Source of the DNA: an uncultured Bacteroidales bacterium
GTDB lineage: Bacteria > Bacteroidota > Bacteroidia > Bacteroidales > F082
NCBI GenBank assembly: GCA_937877465.1
Contig: CALFIT010000222.1
Span: forward strand, 1-24,660
Direction: 5' to 3'
Length of the DNA: 24,660 nt
This document shows positions 1 through 6,913 of this stretch, piece after piece. The notes beneath the pieces are model-generated. The model had not been told where the DNA came from. It made no database searches and saw only the letters and a program-made list of their open reading frames with translations. Position 1 is the stretch's first letter, and each line of letters opens with the position of its first letter. The translations under genes were made by a program, and so were the position numbers.

Positions 1-113
1 AAGAAAGCGCAAGCCGAGTGCATGGCATCCTTCAACTCGCCCGTCGATTTCTTCAGTTCCACTTGGCGGGTTTCGTTGTGTGCTATTATCTTTTTTACAT
101 CTTTGATGGTCAT
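1..113 (-). CDS. AlbA_2/Schlafen-type putative DNA-binding protein, N-terminal fragment
   Basis: Only the first 37 codons are inside the window; the gene reads off the left edge. From the ATG at 113 the protein begins MTIKDVKKIIAHNETRQVEL and continues with KKSTGELKDAMHSACAF. A short helix, then an 'ExRQVELKxSxGEL' segment, then an 'SACAF' segment, is the characteristic opening of AlbA_2 domains (the Schlafen-type domain of proteins often labelled 'putative DNA binding domain-containing' or RecG-like). Many members continue into a GG-containing strand and a C-terminal ATPase or winged-helix part, none of which can be seen here. It lies 37 bp downstream of the PIN gene on the same strand and could be co-transcribed with it. 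The family call rests on a short stretch; the function is unknown. Confidence 0.6.
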   Translation of the reverse strand, partial: MTIKDVKKIIAHNETRQVELKKSTGELKDAMHSACAF

Positions 114-150
114 TGGCTATCTTATTTTATTTTTATTAAAAAGGACAAAA

Positions 151-867
151 TTAATGGTTTAACTCAACATTTGCAATTTTGCCAAACTCGGCACAAGAAA
201 CCGCAACAGTTTTAAATCCTAAAGCCTGATATATTACATTCGCCTTGTTCATCGTTCTTTTGTCATTCGTAACAAAATAATCACAATATGTTGCAAAATA
301 GGCATGATTTGCATCGTAAGACCTCGCCATATTGGACCGTTCTGTATACTTGTCTCTCCAAAACCCTATCCAATCAAGTATATTAAAAAAAGATTGAAAT
401 CCTTCTTGAATAGTAATTGCCGATGAAACCACATAATCCACAATCAAATCTCCATACTTTGAATACAATTTCTCCACAGAATAATTATTCAATTCTTTCA
501 CATTGATTTCCAGTTTTTCAGTCAACCTGTTCCTATCGTATCCAAACGGAAAATTCTTGTTAGCCTTTCTTAATCTCTCCATATTCTTAACACGGCTTGG
601 TTGCAAACAAAGGTTAAAGACCTCTATTGGCGAAACAATGATTGACTCTAATTCATAGTTTTCATCATGTTGTACAAACCGTCCTTCCGTAAGAGTTCTT
701 ATAGCATCAAAACGGGGTTTTAGAATAGACTTTATCCTCTTCCCACTTTCAATCAATTCATCAATATGAACATAAGAATAATAGTAATACAAATTCTCTC
801 TTATAGGCAATTTAATCCTCTTTTCCTCATAATCAATCAGAACATTATTGTCAACATATACATTCAT
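151..867 (-). CDS. PIN-like domain protein (putative ribonuclease), 238 aa
   Basis: The protein opens with a hydrophobic strand ending in an acidic residue (NVYVDNNVLIDY, Asp6). An acidic pair follows in the next helix (HIDELIE, Glu37/Glu40), and the C-terminal part has SYDANHAYFATYCDYFVTND (Asp185, Asp202). This order of acidic residues at the ends of strands is typical of PIN-fold metal-dependent RNases, where they bind Mg or Mn. At 238 aa it is longer than VapC toxins (about 130-150 aa), with a lysine-rich middle (residues 90-180) that may be a lid or substrate arm. No small antitoxin gene is next to it, so a toxin-antitoxin role is not supported. It follows the imelysin-like gene by 39 bp on the same strand. 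Base composition is AT-rich, unlike purL and the genes to the right. PIN-like is probable; target and role are unknown. Confidence 0.6.
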   Translation of the reverse strand: MNVYVDNNVLIDYEEKRIKLPIRENLYYYYSYVHIDELIESGKRIKSILKPRFDAIRTLTEGRFVQHDENYELESIIVSPIEVFNLCLQPSRVKNMERLRKANKNFPFGYDRNRLTEKLEINVKELNNYSVEKLYSKYGDLIVDYVVSSAITIQEGFQSFFNILDWIGFWRDKYTERSNMARSYDANHAYFATYCDYFVTNDKRTMNKANVIYQALGFKTVAVSCAEFGKIANVELNH

Positions 868-906
868 AATTACTTTTCACACAATATTTATAAAAATAAT
901 TGAATG

Positions 907-2652
907 TCAAAGTTTTGACAAAACGAGCGATTTAACTCTTACCAAAACACTTGAAAGATGTTGACAAGCTTCCATAGCTTCACCAGCACTAGAATCTGCA
1001 TAATAAATAGCAAAAGGTGCTCTCATATTATTAATACTGTTAAGAACATCCTCAATTGCATTCATTATTTCTAAATCCAATGAAGCATCTACACTATTAA
1101 CTAATTTATGAAGCGAACGATTATCGATTTGACCTTGAATAGAGCCTAAATACGAATACTTTACACTAAGAATGTTATTGTAAAAGTTAACGATTGACCT
1201 TTGGCTGTATGGCGATTCCACATAACTCACATCTTCACCCGTATGGCATTTGCCAATCTTAGAAGTACCCACCTCATCTGCAATAACAACGCAACCGTCT
1301 ATCAAATCAACAAGAGCATCATCTATGGTAAGATAAGTACTTCCAGCACTTCCCGCTTCCAAGAAATTATCACCATAATTCAACTGGCCTCCAACAACTG
1401 TTGTGTTTAGTCCTAAGTATTCCACCAAAGCACAATGAAAACTTGGAGCTGTGCTGCCCAACCAACTCACTTCAAGTTGGAAACATCGATTACGTAAATT
1501 GCGAGCAATTGCTAACATATATGACATCATATCTCCACTTATATCACCCACACTACGAGGTTGCCCATTTTGGAAAAGCACAAATTCTAATCCCTGGAAT
1601 CCAAGCAATGTATTACTAAGTAAATCTCCTGCGATAGTACCATCTTCATCATTTTCAAGAATTGATACCATATTCGGACTTGACATCAGGCTATTAAATG
1701 CATTCTCATCAAATGGCCATGTATCAATTTGTGAAACTATACCAAAATCTGTCGCTGCTCCATATAGAAACGCCTCACTCAGTTCCCACCATCGATGCAC
1801 TTCAAGAAAAACTACAGCCGCTTCGTCAACCTTTGATTGCATAGGATTATCCTTTAACTCTACAAGTCTATCCACCAGCAACTGAGTTTGCTCGGCAAGG
1901 TTGATATATGTTGGTGATATTGTATAATTAAAAAACTGATTTACAATTGAAGATAGATATTCAGAATTTATAATTTTAAAACTAACCTCCTCACCATAAC
2001 CAACACCGACACTATTAATAGCATAAGCACGGGCATAATATGTTACACCTCCTGACAACCCTGTGACTTCAATATTGTATGAGCCTACGCCTGAACCACT
2101 ATCTATATGTTCATCGTTAATTGTTGGATTGCCTAAAGTGTTCCAACAGATTCCTCTTTCATTAACATAATCTGTTCCTTCACTTATTACTTCCCCACCA
2201 CATATTACTGATGTTTGAAAAACCTCATCAACATCAAAGGTTTTCACAACTGGGAGTCCCAATGTAGTAAACGACTTATCTTCACCATAATATACAATCA
2301 ATCCACGTAATACAAAAGCACGAATATGGTATGTAGTATTTGGCTGAAGTTCTCTAAGATTACAAACAAAAGGTTCGTTCCACTCTTCTGTGACAAGATA
2401 AGAATCTTCTATGGTAGGATTCTCACTAATGCTCCAGCACACTCCAAGTTTCGAAAGAGCAAGACCTTGTTGAAGCACTATAGCATCGCCGCCACATACA
2501 GCTGATGTTTCAGTTATGTTTTGAGGATCATAAGTTGTAACTTTTACCTCAGAACTAGACCCATTTTCGTTATTGTCATCATTTTGTTTCTGGCATCCTG
2601 AAAAGCCACAAATTATTAATGAGGCCACTAACAACATCCATAGTTTCTTCAT
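907..2652 (-). CDS. Imelysin-like (peptidase M75 family) lipoprotein with two Fn3-like modules, 581 aa
   Basis: Residues 1-20 are a lipoprotein signal peptide ending in a lipobox (CGFSGC, lipidated Cys20), followed by an Asn/Ser-rich linker. Two related beta modules follow, about 38-131 and 132-228, each with a 'TS(A/V)xCGGx(A/V)I...GxCW...NPTI' start and a 'TYxxRA(F/Y)...YGE..SF' end, as in Bacteroidota Fn3-like surface modules. Residues about 235-581 match the helical imelysin fold, with DxWPFDExAF and LLGFQGLEFVLF. Imelysin proteins (IrpA/ICMP type) are envelope proteins tied to iron uptake or peptidase activity. The family's conserved GxHxxE motif reads G351-F-Q353-G-L-E356 here, so the histidine is replaced and metal-dependent activity is doubtful. 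The lipoprotein signal predicts membrane anchoring. A promoter lies about 60 bp upstream. The region is AT-rich, and two 13-bp repeats sit in the leader. Confidence 0.75.
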   Translation of the reverse strand: MKKLWMLLVASLIICGFSGCQKQNDDNNENGSSSEVKVTTYDPQNITETSAVCGGDAIVLQQGLALSKLGVCWSISENPTIEDSYLVTEEWNEPFVCNLRELQPNTTYHIRAFVLRGLIVYYGEDKSFTTLGLPVVKTFDVDEVFQTSVICGGEVISEGTDYVNERGICWNTLGNPTINDEHIDSGSGVGSYNIEVTGLSGGVTYYARAYAINSVGVGYGEEVSFKIINSEYLSSIVNQFFNYTISPTYINLAEQTQLLVDRLVELKDNPMQSKVDEAAVVFLEVHRWWELSEAFLYGAATDFGIVSQIDTWPFDENAFNSLMSSPNMVSILENDEDGTIAGDLLSNTLLGFQGLEFVLFQNGQPRSVGDISGDMMSYMLAIARNLRNRCFQLEVSWLGSTAPSFHCALVEYLGLNTTVVGGQLNYGDNFLEAGSAGSTYLTIDDALVDLIDGCVVIADEVGTSKIGKCHTGEDVSYVESPYSQRSIVNFYNNILSVKYSYLGSIQGQIDNRSLHKLVNSVDASLDLEIMNAIEDVLNSINNMRAPFAIYYADSSAGEAMEACQHLSSVLVRVKSLVLSKL

Positions 2653-2662
2653 AACTTACATA

Positions 2663-2696
2663 CTATCATTTATTTATACTAATCTATCATTTATTT
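2663..2696. repeat. 13-bp direct repeat in the leader of the imelysin-like gene
   Basis: CTATCATTTATTT occurs at 2663-2675 and again at 2684-2696, exactly 21 bp apart (two helical turns). Both copies lie between the proposed promoter (2712-2740) and the ATG at 2652, so they would be in the 5' leader. They could be a regulator-binding site or simple AT-rich repetition. Confidence 0.45.
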
Positions 2697-2711
2697 TCTG
2701 AAATAGAGTTG

Positions 2712-2740
2712 CAAAAATAAGAAAAACCCTGGATATGCAA
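2712..2740 (-). promoter_or_regulatory. Bacteroidota-type promoter for the imelysin-like gene
   Basis: On the minus strand a TTG (2738-2740) is followed after 18 bp by TATTTTTG (2712-2719), matching the -33 TTG and -7 TAnnTTTG elements of Bacteroidota. The start codon is about 60 bp downstream. Confidence 0.55.
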
Positions 2741-2744
2741 GAAA

Positions 2745-3113
2745 AAAAGAAACAAATCTCACACAAATCAGCCAAAAATATTTGTTTCAGATTTATGGAA
2801 GATTTGTTTCCCAACCCTCTACAACAACGGTGTCATGTAAAACGGCAGATAGGTCAATCCGTTTTCTTGTTTACAACCAACTGAATACAAGATATTTACA
2901 ATTATACAAAACATTACGAAACAACAACTTTTGCACCTTTTCAAGAAACTTTTTTGTCACTTTTCGCACCTTTTCAAGCAATTTTCTTGCCGATTTTTGC
3001 ACCTTTTCAAGGTGTTTTAGATGCCGTTTTTGCACCTTTTCAAGGTAAAAAGAAACAAATCTCACACAAATCCACAAAAAATTTGTTTCAGATTTATGTA
3101 AGATTTGCTTCCA
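2745..3113. repeat. Composite repeat block: two ~66-bp direct repeats flanking a 33-bp-period tandem array
   Basis: This fills most of the 477-bp gene-free stretch between the imelysin-like gene and purL. Outer copies at about 2745-2811 and 3047-3113 are direct repeats differing at a handful of positions plus a 2-nt gap. Each copy is itself foldable: GAAACAAATCT (2749-2759) pairs perfectly with AGATTTGTTTC (2800-2810), and the second copy has the same arms with one change (3052-3062 and 3101-3111). Between them GCACCTTTTCAAG recurs at 2933, 2966, 2999 and 3032, exactly 33 bp apart each time. A further inverted repeat, AAAACGG/CCGTTTT, lies at 2839-2865. The minus strand of the array reads as LEKVQK plus five residues repeated (11-residue period), but it has no ATG. 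The right copy ends 16 bp past the purL stop. This could be a small non-autonomous mobile element or a degenerate minisatellite; which of these is not known. Confidence 0.7.
2933..3044. repeat. 33-bp-period tandem repeat, four copies
   Basis: The 13-bp core GCACCTTTTCAAG is identical in four copies starting at 2933, 2966, 2999 and 3032. The 20 bp between cores are T-rich and variable. The period is a multiple of three, so either strand keeps frame through the array. Confidence 0.85.
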
Positions 3114-3129
3114 AAAGACTAACCATCAT

Positions 3130-6100
3130 TCACTTCCTATTCTCCTCCACCCAAACCCGTGCGTTCACAAACGCCTCCATCCACGGGCTGACCTCGTCGT
3201 TCTTGCGCTCGTCGGGATAGAAGGCCCACTGCCAAGGCAGGAAGGCCCTTTCTAAGTGGGGCATCATGGCCAAGTGGCGACCGTCGTTGGAGCAGACCGC
3301 CGCCGTGGACCAGTCGCTGCCGTTGGGGTTGCCCGGATATTCGTCTTGGCCGTAGGTCATCACGATCTTGTACTTGTCGCGGTAGCAGGGGAAGTAGAAG
3401 CGGCCCTCGCCGTGGGCGATCCACACGCCGAGGCGGTGGCCCGACAGCGACTTGAGCATCACGCTCTCGTTTTGGGCTATCTCCACGTTGAGGAAGCCCG
3501 ACTCGAACTTGTGCGAGTCGTTGTGCATCATCACGGGGTGTTCCTCGTGGTCGGGATAGAGCAGGCCGAGTTCCATCATCACCTGACAGCCGTTGCACAC
3601 GCCAAGGCTGAGGGTGTCCTCACGGGCGTAAAAGTCGTCAAGGGCTTTCTTGGCTTTCTTATTGTAGAGGAAAGCGCCCGCCCAGCCTTTGGCCGAGCCG
3701 AGCACGTCGGAGTTGGAGAACCCGCCGACGAAGACGATCATGTTGACGTCTTTCAGCGTCTCACGGCCTGTGGCGAGGTCGGTCATCGTGACGTCGCGCA
3801 CGTCGAAGCCGGCGAGATAGAGGGCGTAGGCCATCTCACGGTCGCACTGGCAGCCTTTCTCGCGAATGATGGCCGCGTTGATGCCCGTGGGCTTGCGGCG
3901 GTGCAAGTCGATGCCCATGTCGGCGGCCTTGCCCGTAAACTTGCGCCCGAAGCTGTAGTGCAGATACTGTTTCTTGTAGTTCATGAAACGCTCCATGGCC
4001 TTGCGCGGGCCGCTCTGCCGACGGTCGAGCAGGTACGACGACTTGAACCACGTGTCGCGCAGCGCGTCGATGTCGAAGATGTAGTTGTGGTCGGCGTGGG
4101 CGATGATGATCTGGCGTTTGGCCATGGGCTTGCCGATGACCTTGAAGCCGATGCCCAACTCGCGCAACATGCGGTTGGCGATGCCGTCGTTGGAGACTTG
4201 GATGACCACCGAGGGCTTCTCGCAGAACAGCACGGCCATCAGGTCGTCCTTGTCGAAAGCCTTCAGGTCGAGGTTCATGCCATAGGTGGTGTTGGCGAAG
4301 TTCATCTCCAACAAGGTGGTGATGAGTCCGCCTGCCGACACGTCGTGACCGGCCAAGACCAAGTTGCTCTCGATGAGTTTCTGGACGGCGTTGAAGCACT
4401 TCTTGAAGTAAGAGACGCTCTTCACGTCGGGCGTGGCCTGACCGATGGCGCCGATGCTTTGGGCGAAGCTGCTGCCGCCGAGTTCGAAGCCGTCTTTCGA
4501 GAAGTCGATGTAGAGCAATTCAGTGTTCTCGTCGGTCTTCATCACGGGGCGAATCACCTGGCGGATGTTCGACACCTCGCCGGCGGCGGAAACGATGACC
4601 GTTCCGGGAGCCACGACCTTCTCGCCGTCAGGATATTTCTGCGTCATGGAGAGGCTGTCCTTGCCCGTCGGCACGTTGATTCCCAGAGCAACGCAATAGT
4701 CGCTCAAGGCTTTCACGGCTTCGTAGAGTCGGGCCGTCTCGCCTTCCTGTTTGGCAGGCCACATCCAGTTGGCGCTCAACGAGATACCCGAAAGGTTGCC
4801 TTCAATCGGTGCCCAGAGGATGTTGGTCAAGGCTTCGGAAACGGAGAGGCGCGAAGCGGCGGCAGGGTCGATGAGGCCCGCGATGGGGGCGTGACCCAAG
4901 GCCGTGGCGATGCCGCGCTTGCCGTTGTAGTCCAACGCGCTGATGCCGAGGTTACTCAAAGGCAGTTGTATCTCGCCCACGCATTGCTGCTGCGCCACGC
5001 GACCCGTCACGGAGCGGTCCACCTTGTTGGTGAGCCAGTCCTTGCAGGCCACGGCTTCGAGTTGCAGCACGCGCTCCAAGTATTTGTGGATGTCACGTTT
5101 CGTGTAGCTGATTTTCTTGAAATGATGGGGCTTGGTGGTGTCGTGCAGCACGGTCTTGGGTGCGCTGCCGAAGAAGTCGGACAGGGCCAAGTCGATGGGG
5201 GCCTTGCCTTTCTTGCGGACGAAACGCAGGCGCTCGTCGCCGGTCACCTCGCCCACCTCATAATAAGGGGCACGCTCGCGCTCGGCGGTCTCCTTGATGA
5301 TGGCCACATCTTTCTTGTTGACCAACAGGCCCATGCGTTCCTGCGACTCGTTGCCGATGATTTCCTTGTCGGACAAGGTCGGGTCGCCGACGGGCAGGTT
5401 ATCGACATACACCACGCCGCCCGCGTCTTCGATGAGCTCGCTGAGGCAGTTGAGGTGGCCGCCCGCACCGTGGTCGTGGATGCTGCGGATGGGGTTGTGG
5501 TCGCTTTCGGCCATGGCGCGGATGACGTTGCTCACGCGCTTCTGCATCTCCGGGTTGGCGCGTTGCACGGCGTTCAGCTCGATGGCGTTGCTGTATTGGC
5601 CCGTATCGACGCTCGAAACCGCGCCGCCGCCCATGCCGATACGGTAGTTGTCGCCGCCGAGGACGATGATGACATCGCCTTCCTCGGGTTCGAGTTTCTT
5701 GGCGTCGCTCACCTTGGCGAAGCCGATGCCGCCCGCCAACATGATGACCTTGTCGTAGCCAAGTGTCTCTTTTTCACTATGTTCAAACGTCAGCAAACTG
5801 CCGTTGATGAGCGGTTGGCCGAACTTGTTGCCGAAGTCGGAGGCACCGTTGGAGGCCTTGATGAGGATTTCCTCGGGCGACTGATAGAGCCATTGGCGCG
5901 GCTCGATGTCCTTTTCCCAGTCGCGGTCGGCCTCGGTGCGCGGATAGGAGGTCATATAGACCGCCGTACCCGCGAGGGGCAAACTGCCTTGTCCGCCAGC
6001 CAAGCGGTCGCGGATCTCGCCGCCGCTACCCGTGGCCGCACCGTTGAACGGCTCCACGGTGGTCGGGAAGTTGTGCGTCTCGGCCTTCAGCGAAATCACC

Positions 6101-6819
6101 GTCTCGATGGGCTTGATTTGGAACGCCGAGGGCTTGTTAGGCTCGGCGGGGGCAAACTGTTCCACCTTGGGACCGAGGATGAACGCCACGTTGTCCTTGT
6201 AGGCCGAAACGAGCTTGTTGGGGTTCGTCTTCGAGGTCTTCTTGATGAGGGCGAAGAGCGTGTTGGGCATCTTCTTCCCGTCAATGATGAAGGTGCCGTT
6301 AAAGATCTTGTGGCGGCAGTGCTCGGAGTTGACTTGCGCGAAGCCATACACCTCACTGTCAGTGAGTTTGCGGCCTATTTTTGCGGATATGCCTTTCAGG
6401 TAGTCCATCTCCTCGTCGCTGAGGGCCAAGCCTTCCTGTTGGTTGTAGGCCTCGATGTCGTCGATGTATTGCAGCGGCTCGGGCTTGCGGTCGATGGTGA
6501 ACACCTTCTGGTCGAGGTTCTCATAGCGGCTCTGCAACATCGGGTCGTAGGGCGCGTCTTTCGATTCGACGCGGAAGAACTCCTCGATGCGGACGATGCC
6601 TTTGATGCCCATGTTTTGGGTGATTTCGACGGCGTTGGTGCTCCACGGCGTGATCATTTCGCGACGCGGCCCGACGAAATGGCCTTTCACCGAATCTTTT
6701 TCGACCTTTTGGGCGTCGCCGAAAAGCCAAACGAGACGCGAAACGGCATCCTCGGAAAGTTCAGACTTGGAATCAACTGCGATAATTCTCTGATTATCAG
6801 GCTGGAAAAAGCATATCAT
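3130..6819 (-). CDS. purL: Phosphoribosylformylglycinamidine (FGAM) synthase, long single-chain form, 1229 aa
   Basis: This is the fourth step of de novo purine synthesis, converting FGAR, glutamine and ATP to FGAM in the cytoplasm (EC 6.3.5.3). The length is that of the long PurL, which carries its own glutaminase, rather than the separate PurS/PurQ/PurL set. In order: N-terminal and linker region (about 1-230, with SEHCRHKIF), first synthetase half with the FNGAATGSGGEIRD nucleotide-binding segment, second half with GKDSLSMTQKYPDG, then a C-terminal class I glutamine amidotransferase domain. That domain has LGVCNGCQ with nucleophile Cys1075 and a PHLE pair (His1188, Glu1190) completing the triad. 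All key residues are present. The start MICFFQPDN is preceded by a TAnnTTTG box 33 bp upstream. The gene is GC-rich, in contrast to the AT-rich block on its 3' side. It stands alone, with no other pur genes in the window. Confidence 0.97.
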   Translation of the reverse strand: MICFFQPDNQRIIAVDSKSELSEDAVSRLVWLFGDAQKVEKDSVKGHFVGPRREMITPWSTNAVEITQNMGIKGIVRIEEFFRVESKDAPYDPMLQSRYENLDQKVFTIDRKPEPLQYIDDIEAYNQQEGLALSDEEMDYLKGISAKIGRKLTDSEVYGFAQVNSEHCRHKIFNGTFIIDGKKMPNTLFALIKKTSKTNPNKLVSAYKDNVAFILGPKVEQFAPAEPNKPSAFQIKPIETVISLKAETHNFPTTVEPFNGAATGSGGEIRDRLAGGQGSLPLAGTAVYMTSYPRTEADRDWEKDIEPRQWLYQSPEEILIKASNGASDFGNKFGQPLINGSLLTFEHSEKETLGYDKVIMLAGGIGFAKVSDAKKLEPEEGDVIIVLGGDNYRIGMGGGAVSSVDTGQYSNAIELNAVQRANPEMQKRVSNVIRAMAESDHNPIRSIHDHGAGGHLNCLSELIEDAGGVVYVDNLPVGDPTLSDKEIIGNESQERMGLLVNKKDVAIIKETAERERAPYYEVGEVTGDERLRFVRKKGKAPIDLALSDFFGSAPKTVLHDTTKPHHFKKISYTKRDIHKYLERVLQLEAVACKDWLTNKVDRSVTGRVAQQQCVGEIQLPLSNLGISALDYNGKRGIATALGHAPIAGLIDPAAASRLSVSEALTNILWAPIEGNLSGISLSANWMWPAKQEGETARLYEAVKALSDYCVALGINVPTGKDSLSMTQKYPDGEKVVAPGTVIVSAAGEVSNIRQVIRPVMKTDENTELLYIDFSKDGFELGGSSFAQSIGAIGQATPDVKSVSYFKKCFNAVQKLIESNLVLAGHDVSAGGLITTLLEMNFANTTYGMNLDLKAFDKDDLMAVLFCEKPSVVIQVSNDGIANRMLRELGIGFKVIGKPMAKRQIIIAHADHNYIFDIDALRDTWFKSSYLLDRRQSGPRKAMERFMNYKKQYLHYSFGRKFTGKAADMGIDLHRRKPTGINAAIIREKGCQCDREMAYALYLAGFDVRDVTMTDLATGRETLKDVNMIVFVGGFSNSDVLGSAKGWAGAFLYNKKAKKALDDFYAREDTLSLGVCNGCQVMMELGLLYPDHEEHPVMMHNDSHKFESGFLNVEIAQNESVMLKSLSGHRLGVWIAHGEGRFYFPCYRDKYKIVMTYGQDEYPGNPNGSDWSTAAVCSNDGRHLAMMPHLERAFLPWQWAFYPDERKNDEVSPWMEAFVNARVWVEENRK

Positions 6820-6851
6820 AAGCGCAAGGTTTTATACATAAAACGATGCCG

Positions 6852-6859
6852 CAAAGGTA
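6852..6859 (-). promoter_or_regulatory. -7 box upstream of purL
   Basis: TACCTTTG on the minus strand, about 33 bp before the purL start, matches the Bacteroidota TAnnTTTG element. No clear TTG is seen at the usual -33 spacing. Confidence 0.45.
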
Positions 6860-6913
6860 GGGTTTTTATTGGAATTTTGATTGAAACGGGGTTGATTTAT
6901 TTGAGAACGCAAT

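Noticed and set aside
2933..3044. CRISPR array
   Set aside because: The invariant core is only 13 bp at a 33-bp period with related T-rich spacers, there are no cas genes, and CRISPR repeats are longer with unrelated spacers.
2782..3077. Small proteins encoded by the 33-bp repeat array on either strand (CTFSR-type on plus, LEKVQK-type on minus)
   Set aside because: The minus frame has only a TTG start and no ATG; the plus frame lacks promoter and protein-like composition. Reported as a repeat rather than as genes.
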